64,000 bases of DNA from Ostrinia nubilalis (lineage: Eukaryota > Arthropoda > Insecta > Lepidoptera > Crambidae). A model generated the notes under the pieces. It ran no database searches and was not told the DNA's origin. It saw only the letters and a program-made list of their open reading frames with translations. Below, piece after piece: positions 36,001 to 45,865 of this stretch; positions within the stretch are counted from its first letter, which is position 1, and each line of letters starts with the position of its first letter. Location: positions 9,424,001 to 9,488,000 of the forward strand of contig NC_087096.1 in assembly GCF_963855985.1 (NCBI RefSeq), read 5' to 3'. Position numbers and translations under genes: made by a program.

Positions 36001-37251
36001 TTATCTGTTCGGTTCTTTGATGGAGGCTGTTTCGTGAAAATCCTGTTGGAATTCAGTTTCCTGGGTTTCCTCGGGAGTTTCCTCGAAATCAGGGTAATAC
36101 TGTTCACTGTACATGTTATTATATTCGTCTATAGGGTATTCACAATAATATTGATCGTAATACGACTGTTCTGATTCATCGTAGTTCAGATCATTTAAGT
36201 TTGTTTCATTTACATTGTTTGGTTTTGTAGCCGTACGCATAGACACGTCGGTCAGCTGCATACGTGGCGGCTGGACTTGTTGGGCTTGCTGAGCACCGAA
36301 CTGTGGCTTATAGCCGAATTGAGGCGGTTTGTAACCGAATTGCTGAGGAGGATGTCTATAGCCAAACTGCTGGGGCGGTCTGTATCCGAACTGCTGTGGA
36401 GGCCTGTAGCCGAACTGCTGCGGCGGCCTGAAACCTGGTTGATGCGGAGGCTTGAAATAGCCGAATTGTTGTAAAGGTTTATTTCCATATTGCTGGAAGG
36501 GTTTGTAGCCTTGATTAGGCGGAAGGCCAAATTTAAATTGTGGAGGAATTATCGGTTTGAGAGCATTAGAGCTGACAAAATGAGGCTGATTGCCTGAAAA
36601 TTTCTGTTGAGTTGGCGTAAACGAATTGTTAGGTTTGGGTTGCGAATGCATTTTGCTTCGCATGTTGTATTGGTCCATAAAGTTTACTTCCTCGAGCACA
36701 ATCGAGAGGGCGGCTTCCAAAGTGGACGGTGCCTTTAGTCTCACAATGCGCACAAGGTTTTCTGGTAAATTATAGAGAAACACGTTTAACGCGGTGTTGT
36801 TGTATATGGTGATTTTGGCGTGACGGATTGACTCGTCTGCTATGGTGTTTACTTTGGATATAAGCATTGACCTGGTTGATTGCACGCGGTTGCAAAAGTC
36901 TGTGTATGATTCATTCGATCTGATTTTTAATGATTCTAATTCAATATTAATGCATGCCTCACTACGCGGGTCTCCAAAATGTTGTGTCAGAATTTCCTTA
37001 AGTTCCGACCAGTTTGTTAAATTTTCTTGTTCTGATAACAGTGCTGCTGCATTTTCTGTAAGGCGGCTAGTGATAGCGTGGTACACGTATAAATCTTGCT
37101 CAACCCCACCTCTATATCTCGATATAACATACTCACATTTTTTAAGGAACAAATTTAGATGTTTTTTGTCTCCATTAAAAAATGGAATTAATCTGAGCAT
37201 CTCGTTGGGTATTGGCGTGATTTGTACGGATTCGATTTGTGGTGAAGCCAT
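36001..37251 (-). CDS. gag: errantivirus Gag with PQQFGY repeats
   Basis: This 416-codon frame starts MASPQIES and encodes the structural polyprotein that would assemble the particle. Residues ~15-195 form the helical capsid region typical of Ty3/gypsy and errantivirus Gag, including FFNGDKKHLNLFLKKCE at 24-40 and a WSELKEILTQHFGDPRS segment at 81-97. There is no CCHC zinc knuckle. The nucleocapsid position instead holds proline-, glutamine- and tyrosine-rich tandem units of PPQQFGYR type at ~246-320, followed by an acidic, tyrosine-rich C terminus. Errantiviral Gags usually lack a CCHC knuckle, so this is not necessarily damage. The stop TAA at 36001-36003 lies in a region overlapping pol in the -1 frame. 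The frame is intact. Confidence 0.85.
   Translation of the reverse strand: MASPQIESVQITPIPNEMLRLIPFFNGDKKHLNLFLKKCEYVISRYRGGVEQDLYVYHAITSRLTENAAALLSEQENLTNWSELKEILTQHFGDPRSEACINIELESLKIRSNESYTDFCNRVQSTRSMLISKVNTIADESIRHAKITIYNNTALNVFLYNLPENLVRIVRLKAPSTLEAALSIVLEEVNFMDQYNMRSKMHSQPKPNNSFTPTQQKFSGNQPHFVSSNALKPIIPPQFKFGLPPNQGYKPFQQYGNKPLQQFGYFKPPHQPGFRPPQQFGYRPPQQFGYRPPQQFGYRHPPQQFGYKPPQFGYKPQFGAQQAQQVQPPRMQLTDVSMRTATKPNNVNETNLNDLNYDESEQSYYDQYYCEYPIDEYNNMYSEQYYPDFEETPEETQETEFQQDFHETASIKEPNR
36004..36052 (-). other. gag-pol overlap, -1 frame
   Basis: The pol frame (-1 relative to gag) is open from just after a TGA at about 36051 to the protease; gag stops at 36001-36003. Any programmed -1 shift must occur within this ~50-base window. 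No textbook X-XXY-YYZ heptamer was found in the gag frame; GGATTTTC is the closest run. Confidence 0.5.
36292..36516 (-). repeat. Tandem repeats encoding PPQQFGYR units in gag
   Basis: About ten imperfect units of 18-27 bp, the central ones nearly identical, encode (R/K)PPQQFGY and variants. The repeat produces long shadow frames on the other strand and in other frames, which are not genes. Confidence 0.8.
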
Positions 37252-37960
37252 TTTTACTGAATTTAAATTTATTTAATTAATATGCGCCAGTCAGAATTTG
37301 TAACAGTACTACTTTACACAATATTCACAATTAAAATACACGTAGTGATTACCGTGTAAAACACACAATAAAATACACAATAAAAATACACAGTAAAAAT
37401 AAGAGTGGTTCTTAATTTAATTGTTCAATTTCGAGAGACAATTAACTTAACAACTTTAATAATTTTTACTTTACACAATAAACTTATTTAATTTAATTCA
37501 ATATTCAATTTATTTACTTTATTTCACTTTATTTACTTTATTTCAATTTATTTACTTTATTTCAATTTATTTACTTTATTTCAATTTATTTACTTTATTT
37601 CACTTTATTTTCTTTACTTTGTTTCAATATTTAATTCACTTAAATCTAAACGAAAAGTGTTAACGATAAAGTTTTATGACGAAAACACAAAATGCGATAC
37701 CCTGGGAGAAGTTCTATCCCGGAGTAGCAATATTTCCCTACGATTTAAAAAGCATGAAAATTACACAGAGGATAAGGAGTGGAAGGATTGGCGAAAAGTT
37801 CTACTCACCAACCGACCGTTCTCTGCATACTCGTTCCACCCGTACTTCGATGACAAATTTATTTGGTTCGGCGGATTTATTAGTTTCCCGTAGTATCACG
37901 AATTTAAACGGCGGATTTTGACACCAATCGCGTAAACTTTAGGAAAACTTGCAGCAATAA
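37252..37960 (-). other. Untranslated leader between 5' LTR and gag
   Basis: About 700 bases, strongly AT-rich, without a supported gene. Two plus-strand frames (37657-37893 and 37676-37921) lie antisense here and are chance. The part near gag contains ACACAATAAAATACACAATAA-like repeats at about 37320-37400. Confidence 0.6.
37500..37625. repeat. ~19-bp tandem repeat in the leader
   Basis: Roughly six units of TTTATTTCAATTTATTTAC type, with C/A variants, run in tandem in the retroelement leader. Confidence 0.75.
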
Positions 37961-37978
37961 ATCCGAACGGCTGCGCCA
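37961..37978 (-). other. Primer binding site, tRNA-Ser type
   Basis: Directly after the 5' LTR the element strand reads TGGCGCAGCCGTTCGGAT. It starts with TGG, the complement of a tRNA CCA end, and overlaps the LTR by its T. TGGCGCAG is the primer-site start of tRNA-Ser-primed errantiviruses as I recall them; the tRNA match was not tested. Confidence 0.75.
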
Positions 37979-38245
37979 GTCAGATTTCGGGAGCGGGGTG
38001 GAAGCTTTTTAAAAAGGATTATATTTAATTAAACTAAGTGATCACGTCCTCGCCGAGTTGGAGGCGATTTAATAATGATTTAATATTGTGGCCGATCGCA
38101 GTCGTCCAGTACGGTGTTTACAATTTAGTTCTGCTGACACATCTCTTATGTGAATAACAATTCTACGAATGCTTACACTGTAGAGTGGAAAGTGATGACT
38201 TATCTTGTTTAGTCTAGAGCAGAGGGAGCTGACGGATGCATAACT
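37978..38245 (-). repeat. 5' LTR (268 bp)
   Basis: Identical by eye to 32348-32615. It contains the element promoter and start site, but no clear TATA box was seen on the element strand, as is common for Inr/DPE-driven errantivirus LTRs. Confidence 0.92.
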
Positions 38246-38249
38246 AGGT
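38246..38249. repeat. Target-site duplication AGGT, right
   Basis: Exact partner of 32344-32347. Confidence 0.9.
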
Positions 38250-39007
38250 ATATATCTACTTCATTATCCAACTGTTTGTTCGAAAGCTTTGAAACACAAT
38301 CTATAATCTAATCTAATTATTTTTATTATGATAAATATCTGATGCAAGAAATGGATAAAACCTCACGCGATCATACAAAAAGACTACATTGTCTGATTTA
38401 TCTCACATTGTGTTGTATTTATATAATTTAACTACAATGTACTAGGCAACTTATTAATAATCTGTGATACTACACTAAATTAATTTAAAAAACAAAAGCC
38501 AATTATTAAATTACGAATGCCGACCGTTTTTTGTTTTAACGCCCGGATAATTCCGGTACGGCCACTTAACGTTAAATGATAGCTTCATTTAAAATCAATT
38601 TCTTTATTTTACCCCGTAACAAAGTCAAAATGACGCTATCAAGTTTTTACGTGGAATATTCGCTTTGCATTGCTTCGTAATTATTCGAAATATCCGCCAG
38701 GAGGTTTTAATTAAGCGCCATCAAAAAATAATAACTCCATCAATTAATAACGAGAGATACCTTGTTGTTTTTGTGCGATACAATAAAATATTTTTATGAT
38801 TTACGGTGCTTTAATTATGAAATATTTGTAGTCACATATTTTATTATTAAGCAAATTCGTCTGTGTGCCTTTTTCCAATGAAGAATGTTCACTAATTTTG
38901 TTTTTTAGCTTTCTGTATTCTCTGTTAAAAATAAAAAATACACGTGAAAGAATTATTTCGATACGTCAATTAGTTTCCAAGATATTGAATTTTAAAAGTG
39001 CGGGCGG
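38250..39007. other. Non-coding stretch, nothing recognised
   Basis: AT-rich DNA between the errantivirus and the foldback element, with no gene or repeat boundary seen. Confidence 0.5.
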
Positions 39008-39012
39008 CGGCC
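39008..39012. repeat. 5-bp target duplication CGGCC, left
   Basis: CGGCC precedes the foldback element and recurs directly after it at 41263-41267. A GC-rich 5-bp duplication is the Transib signature. Confidence 0.6.
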
Positions 39013-41262
39013 CACGGTGGGCTGATATTAGAGCTTCATAGACTTAGCGTCGCTCAAAAATCAAGTGCCTAATTTTGAAAAAATAAATATGCCAATGTGT
39101 TCCTTTACCAAAAAACGGAATATTTTATGTTATGTAACGTTTCTTGATAAAGTTATTATTTAATAAGTTATTGACAATTTCCTTTTTTTTTGTATGGAGC
39201 TCAACATTTATTTTTATTTTATTCGTTATTCTTAAGCTTTCTTAAGAAATTGACTTTTGTATTATGTAATGCAACATATAAGCTATGTTATCACCAAGCG
39301 TCGCATTTCGGGAATCTTCGGAACATTGTCATTTTGTAACTTTAAAATAAAAAAAATAAAAAATTTAAATAACTGCCAAATTTTGTAAAAATAACTACGC
39401 CAATGTGTTCCTTTGCCAAAAAGAAATATTTTATGTTATGTAACTTTTCTTGATAACGTTATTATTTAATAAGTTATTGACAATAATTACTTTTTTTTGT
39501 ATGGAGCTCAACATTTATTTTTATTTTATTCGTTATTCTTAAGCTTTCTTAAGAAATTGCTTTTTTTATTATGTAATGCATCATAATAAGCTATATTATC
39601 ACCAAGGGACGAATCCCGGAAACCCTCAAAACATTGTCATTTTCGACTTTAAAATAAAAAAAACGAAAAAGAAAACTGCAATGTTATGTACTTTCTTCCG
39701 TACTACCCTAACGAGGTGAAGAACTAAGCGCGTTTTTTATAGTGGTGTTCCCAGGAGGCCTAATCCACATGATTACTAAGGTTACTAAAATATAATATTT
39801 GTTTTATGGAAATTAAGCCAGTTTGAAGTTAAGTTTATTGGTTAGACTCAAGAGCCACTTTCTGAATCTACAAAAGTAAAGCTTTCTATCTCAGTATTTA
39901 TTTATTTATTTTAACTTTTATGCCAAAATAAATTTGTACATAAGGCTATCAGCCTAGACATAAAATTGATCATTTATAGTGGACTTTTTGGTGGTGTTGA
40001 AAACCTTTCTTGATGGAAATTACGTCTAAATTATTCATTTATTTTGATATGGCTTTACAAATATCACATCGCTGCTTGTGTAGAGCTGCCATTTATCAAC
40101 GATATTATTTTTCTATCTATCAAGTGAGAATCAGTTATTACGAGATTGTTTTGCTTCCAGAATTACGATCTATTAAATTTTCAATTTCCGCGTCCATCAA
40201 GTTTTTTTCATTGATAACATTAAAATAGGTCGACAATAAATTAATGCAGCTTATTTTGAATAAAAAAAAATGGGTCTCCTTCATAAATTTGAAAAAGAAA
40301 TGAGTCGATAGTAAAAAGTGGAGCTAGAAACCTTATTTTCCCTTATCCATTTTATCTGGAGACATCAAACCGAACGTTCATTTGGGCACTTACAAGTTGC
40401 CCTAAAACGCTAGAATCATAATTTTCGCAAATTTTGTTTCGCAGACCAAACTATACTACGTACATGGAGCTCTACATACCTATATGCCTGCAAGCATACA
40501 AAATTATTGCTCACGGAAAAGATATTTACTTCCAATCAGAAAGTACTACACCACCTCGTTGGGGTAGTACGGAAGAAAGTACATAACATTGCAGTTATTT
40601 TTTTTTTCGTTTTTTTTATTATTTTAAAGTCAAAAATGACAATGTTCCGAGGGTTTCCGGGATTCGTCCCTTGGTAATAATATAGCCTATATTATGATGC
40701 ATTACATAATAAAAAAACAATTTCTTAAGAAAGCTTAAGAATAACGAATGAAATAAAAATAAATGTTGAGCTCCATACAAAAAAAAAGTAATTATTGTCC
40801 ATAACTTATTAAATAATAACTTTATCAAGAAAAGTTACATAATATAAAATATTTCTTTTTGGCAAAGGAACACATTGACGTAGTTATTTTTACAAAATTT
40901 GGCAGTTATTTAATTTTTTTTATTTTTATTTTAAAGTCAAAAATGACAATGTTCCGAAGATTTCCGAAATGCGCTACTTGGTGATAACATAGCTTATATG
41001 TTGCATTACATAATACAAAAGTCAATTTCTTAAGAAAGCTTAAGAATAGCGAATAAAATAAAAATAAATGTTGAGCTCCATACAAAAAAAAAGTAATTAT
41101 TGTCCATAACTTATTAAATAATAACTTTATCAAGAAACGTTACATAACATAAAATATTCCTTTTTGGTAAAGGAACACATTGGCATATTTATTTTTTCAA
41201 AATTAGACACTTGATTTTTGAGCGACGCTAAGTCTATGAAGCTCTAATATCAGCCCACCGTG
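39013..41262. mobile_element. 2.25-kb Transib-like foldback element
   Basis: Both ends begin CACGGTGGGCTGATATTAG, and the inverted match continues with few differences for about 710 bp: left arm 39013-39718, right arm 40552-41262. The start CACGGTGG and the GC-rich 5-bp duplication CGGCC fit the Transib superfamily, the relatives of RAG1/2. The ~830-bp centre (39719-40551) has no transposase, only a 72-codon frame without known features. The element is therefore non-autonomous. Two 69- to 75-codon minus-strand frames in the right arm (40619-40828 and 40906-41133) start alike only because the arm is internally duplicated; they are not genes. Confidence 0.7.
39091..39660 (+). repeat. Internal 308-bp direct repeat of the foldback arm (left)
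   Basis: GCCAATGTGTTCCTTT occurs at 39091 and 39399. Each is followed by the ATATTTTATGTTATGTAAC, TATTTAATAAGTTATTGACAA and TATGGAGCTCAACATTTA blocks and ends near TTTAAAATAAAAAAAA. The right arm holds the same two units in inverted orientation. Confidence 0.75.
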
Positions 41263-41267
41263 CGGCC
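41263..41267. repeat. 5-bp target duplication CGGCC, right
   Basis: Partner of 39008-39012. Confidence 0.6.
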
Positions 41268-41385
41268 GGCCCGCCATTTTTTGCGCGTGACGTCATATTA
41301 CAGTGACTGGCTCATATTTGTATGGGTGGAATCTTGCAAGCTGAATTAAGACCCACTTTCAGGCAACCGATTAAGCTGAAATTTC

Positions 41386-41640
41386 GCAAACACATGTGAT
41401 TTGGATGACCATGCAATATTATGATGACATGGAGCTGATCTGATGATGGAGCTGGAAGGTGGCCATAGGAACTCTATAATAAAACGACTTAAATGCATCG
41501 AGTTTGGGCTCGTTCGTTTTGTATTGATGAGTATTTTAATTCTATATAGTAATCGGGGTCTAATGATGGAGCTGGAAGGTAATTCGCAATAAAACGACAC
41601 AATCGCATCAAGTTTGGGTTTGGTTCAATTTTAATTTCTG
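41386..41640 (+). repeat. Dispersed repeat, member B, with 120-bp internal tandem
   Basis: TGATGGAGCTGGAAGGT occurs at about 41444 and 41564, a 120-bp period. Between and after them lie AATAAAACGAC and GAGTTTGGGCTCG-type blocks. The arrangement matches member A at 28530-28690. It is a lepidopteran-type repeat of unknown origin with no coding capacity. Confidence 0.5.
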
Positions 41641-44600
41641 TGATGGGTCTGGGTGTTAATATGTATTATAAGTTTGTATTTACAAAAAAAAAAATTAAGT
41701 ATGTTTATATCAGTTTTCTAGTGAGCGGACGCTGTGAATGTACGTCACACGGGGTCACGTGACCGTCGGCGGGACTCAATATTTAAGCGAACTTTGAATG
41801 CCTATAAAATCATAACTACTGGGTATTTTTGAATGAAATAAAAACTAATGTATTTGTAAATGTAAAAGCTTAACTGTAACATAGGTTTCAAGTGATTTTG
41901 CATACCTAGTAACATTCTCAATTAAAGTTAATGTATTTGTTTGTGTGTTAAAACGAAGTACTTAATAGGTACTAAAAATATTGATAAAACTTTGATGAAA
42001 ATCATTAACCCATGAAAAACTATACTATAAGTTGTAACTTGGTACTATAAGTTGAAATTACGTTTAAATTAGAAGCATAATTTACTAATTTATGCATACT
42101 TAAAACATCGTTTTTTTTAATAAACTCAACCGAGAACTTGATTATAAACCAAAACGGTTGTAGCAAGACACATTACACAAATTAGCAAAAGCCAACATAG
42201 CCTAATGCATATTTACGGCGAAGAACAAACAACAATGATAGATAATAACAAACGGAGATAATAAGTACATCTGTTCCCATACTTGCTCATATTAATCACG
42301 TACTTCTACTGCTGAAAGTGAATCGTTCCAAGAAACTTTACTGAGCGCCGACCTACTTTCTATGTCAAGAAAATGCGACATCTACTTACGTTTCCCATAC
42401 AAACGTTGGACGTACGCGAGTGTTTCAAGGGCGCCAATAGTAAAAGTTCTACTTTTTTGTAACACATTTTTTATAAGTATTTTGCATCACTTTCTTATGA
42501 AGATTGTACTCAAAAGCTTTTGTAGTATAAAAACAAAATACATAGAAGCTATCATCCCCTAGCAAGGTAGTCCATGTAATTTTTAGGTCCAGGTTTATCT
42601 CAATGGCATAACAACTAGGGAAAAACATAACAAATTAGTAGTTAGTTTAACCTAATTAAATTGATTTAATCAGTTATTTAATCTTTTCCTTTTCTTTTAC
42701 TTATCGTAAACATATTTTCGTTGTAAATACTAGGTAGGTATTGAGGATTTTTACGTTATACTGTTTTTTTAAACAACTTCTTTGAGTGTCTAAATTGTTT
42801 TTAGGAGTATGCCGGAAATACAGCTGCGGTAGGCCAACATATCAAAATATCAAATGTTGAATTATGACATTGGAATGCATACACAAAAGATATTTGCCAC
42901 GCGAAGGCCGTTTATCAGGAAGCATTACAATTTGATACAAACACCCATACTGATCAACTGGAATTGTTCTAAGAAGGCTTGAATTTAATAACATACATGG
43001 GTATCAATATTTACTACCGTAGGTTACGTTGCGTGAAGAATTGATAAGTGGCTTAGTGCAGTTGAAGAGTTCCGTATTTTTTGTTGGTATACTTACGTTG
43101 GCTAACTCATGCAATCAGTATTAGCATTTTGACTGATATAATATGACTGTAATCTAATCTAATCTAGCCATCTAAGTTATTGACGTCCGGTTGCCATATT
43201 TCAAAAACTCGAACGCGATAGTTATTGTGATTTTATTCTGTAGAAAACATTTCACCACGTCCACTGTTAATTTTCCGTCATCACGTTGGTCCCAAAACAC
43301 TGCCAAAATAAAATATCTGTCCTTATTCGCAGTATAAAAATGGTTAGGTATGAGTTCTGACCGACGGCCAAAATCAAAAACAGTTTCGACTACCAAATTC
43401 AGTCAGAAGTTTTTAAGTCATGAGTTTTACCCAACTACCTAGAGTTAAGTAGAGATGAAGCACACGATGTCGTGTCCTGCGTGCCCAAACGCAGGAAGAT
43501 TCAATGACTGCTACTGACAACGCCACTCTTGTAGCGGAGTTTTGGGCTGACACTGTATAGGTTTGTTGTCGACACGACAAGAAGAAGCTAGAGTTAGATG
43601 TGACACAGTTAATTGTACCTACTCCTCAACGTAAATGCCAGGTAGATAGACAATTCAATTTAAGCGGTAAGTGCAGATGTTGGTACATCGGATTGTATAC
43701 AGGAACAGATTAAGCCCAGAGACACCTCACGCTTTGATTAGAGCCTGCCACGCACCGCTCTCGGGACCAACTTAACGTGTTGTACCGACATCGGTAGGGC
43801 TGCCAGATTTGGTTTTAAGTTTGCTTTGTGCATTCGTGACAGTAATGCACCAATCTCTCATTCAAGTTATACATAGAGTCGCAAAAATAAAAATAAATAT
43901 ATTCTTCAAATTCCTGTACCAGATGAGAAAGAACGAGAAAAGGGAAAGAGTAAATAAGGAATATTAAATTGTCTTTCAATAAAATAAATAAATAGTATTT
44001 TATCTATATCTTCATAATATTTAGGTGTATTAACTTGTAAATTTTAATATTTCCTTCTCATTATTTACCTAACGAAATCCATACAATCGTTCTGAATATA
44101 GTGCATAATATTTTGTTAATGATAGTACGGTTACCTATATTTACTTACTATCTCCAAGTGATTAATTGTCAAACATAAACCAAATGTAGAACAGTCTGGA
44201 AACCGAGTAATTATCTCAAGCAATCGACCAGCTTCTGTGTCTTGGCTGCATTCTCTCATGCATATAACCAATAACAATAACCAGAACTGTGACGTCAGTC
44301 AACCCAACCTATCTCCTATGACCTGTGATATTGTGACGATTGAACGTCGTGTCGCAGCCCTACACACAGGTGGCAGACTGACGGCCGACAAAAGCGCTAA
44401 TGAGGAAACCGTGTACACCAAGACTCAATACGAAACCCAATGTACTGATTGAGTGAAAGTAAGCATTGAAACCAGTATCGCTGCATCACAATAACGATGC
44501 ACTCGCGTGAACTTGAGTGAAACGTGGGACAAAACGGTAATGACATTTCATAAACAATTTAAAGACAGTTTCTTGGAAATGCTCTAAGAAATCTGTTTTC

Positions 44601-45592
44601 CATTTGCTGAATTGGAATTTTATGGTTTCCAGTTTCTTGAGGGCTGATTAATTTTTCTTAACGAAGATTGTGTTACTGAATTGATAAGGTGAGTTATTTT
44701 GGGATTTTGTTTAACAAAGGTATCGGTTAATGACCTTGGTAAGAAGTAAAATTAATAACTTCGTGTGTTAATAAAATAAATGAAATATTAGGTATACATT
44801 TTTGATTTAGGGTGGTAAATAGGAGTATGTTCTTGTTAGATTTCCTTAAAGAATACCAATATCGAGAAATATACGAAACCGAAGTATCACCAAACATAGC
44901 TAACACTTGCAACCGGTCGTAAACACAAATATTTACCCCGTGGCTGAATGCTGATTATTGCAATTTTCTCAACAAGTTATAAAAAGGTGCATTCGGAATG
45001 CAGAGTTAAGCACTTTGACAATTATTATAATGATTACTAACTATTTTCCTTAGGCTATAGGTATAATTTTTAAGGCATAATTTAAATGTCTCGTTAGGAA
45101 AAATATATCCAGGGCCTGAAGGTTAGAAAAATAAATAGAAAGTAAGAAAAACAATTGAAGAAAGTAGTTTCCTAACTTTTTACATGTTTAAAATGAGTTA
45201 ACTACTGAGTCATTTCATTACAATCTCAATTACTTTACATGGAGATCATTTCCATTTGATAAGACATCTCCATATATCACTAAAGAAACACTAAAACCTA
45301 CCATAGCACAGCAAGACAATTAACACACAGTGTAGACTTCTCGGAGGTGACACACTTGACATGTCGCAAGTAGCGTAAAAAGCGATGCCGAGCGATGCTC
45401 TTAGATAATAGTAAACAGTACGAGTAGATGGGAGCGTGTAAAAACGATAATAATTCGGGCACTCGGGCAGTAAAACAGCTTTCGTAATCTTATTACGGCT
45501 TATTTTATGCACGAGTTGCCAGCGAAATTAATCTGATCTCTCAATGAATACTGGAACGGTCTATTTTGAAACGTTTTTAGATGTTAAGTCAT
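41641..45592. other. Non-coding stretch, nothing recognised
   Basis: About 4 kb with only short chance frames (at most 75 codons). No element termini or paired splice sites could be supported. Confidence 0.45.
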
Positions 45593-45605
45593 TTTAATAG
45601 GACTT

Positions 45606-45670
45606 TTTTTTCTCTTTATTTATTTATAGAGGGTTTTGTACATTAATTAACATGCCGCCCTCATTGTAGA
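45606..45670 (-). mobile_element. 65-bp retroposed LINE-tail-like insert with 13-bp TSD
   Basis: TTTAATAGGACTT at 45593-45605 is repeated exactly at 45671-45683. The insert between them reads, on the minus strand, ATGAGGGCGGCATG, then a short body, then CTATAAATAAATAAAGAG and an A run. This is a polyadenylated 3' end inserted with a target duplication, the hallmark of LINE-type retroposition with severe 5' truncation. Confidence 0.7.
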
Positions 45671-45865
45671 TTTAATAGGACTTACTTTCATACTAATTAC
45701 GTGATAACACTTAGACACTACTTTACGTGCTAAATATAGAGCAAGAAGACATTTAAGACGAAATGTAATTTTAATAGGACACTCACTTTTACACTAATTA
45801 CGTGATAGCACTTAGATGGTACTTTGCTAAATATAGGACAATTTGAGACACGAAATGTTTCTTAA
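45671..45865 (+). repeat. Two-copy tandem repeat, period ~99 bp
   Basis: TTTAATAGGAC starts at 45671 and 45770. Each is followed by ACTAATTACGTGATA(A/G)CACTTAGA, GCTAAATATAG(A/G) and GACGAAATGT-type blocks. The retroposed insert sits at the left edge of the first copy. Confidence 0.65.

Larger units (their letters stand above)
32348..38245 (-). mobile_element. 5.9-kb errantivirus (Ty3/gypsy, TED-like layout), internally deleted
   Basis: A complete LTR-to-LTR insertion in minus orientation: 5' LTR at 37978-38245, primer binding site, leader, gag, pol, env remnant, polypurine tract and 3' LTR at 32348-32615. The LTRs are identical by eye over 268 bp and begin AGT and end ACT. The flanking AGGT duplication is intact. 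An env gene of baculovirus-F-like type and a tRNA-Ser-like primer site place it with insect errantiviruses; the order and LTR size recall TED. It is shorter than full-length members (about 7-7.5 kb as recalled), because reverse transcriptase, most of RNase H and the front of env are absent. Identical LTRs imply recent insertion. It cannot reverse-transcribe by itself and, if it moves, must borrow enzyme from relatives. Confidence 0.9.

Noticed and set aside
36252..36530. Frames of 92 and 65 codons overlapping the gag repeat
   Set aside because: They are shadow translations of the PPQQFGYR-coding tandem repeat in other frames.
37657..37921. Two plus-strand frames of 78 and 81 codons near the right LTR
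   Set aside because: They are antisense to the retroelement leader, overlap each other and have no recognisable content.
40619..41133. Two similar hydrophobic frames starting MIKLLFNKLWTI
   Set aside because: They look like a gene family but lie in the duplicated arm of the foldback element, and their similarity comes from the DNA repeat.
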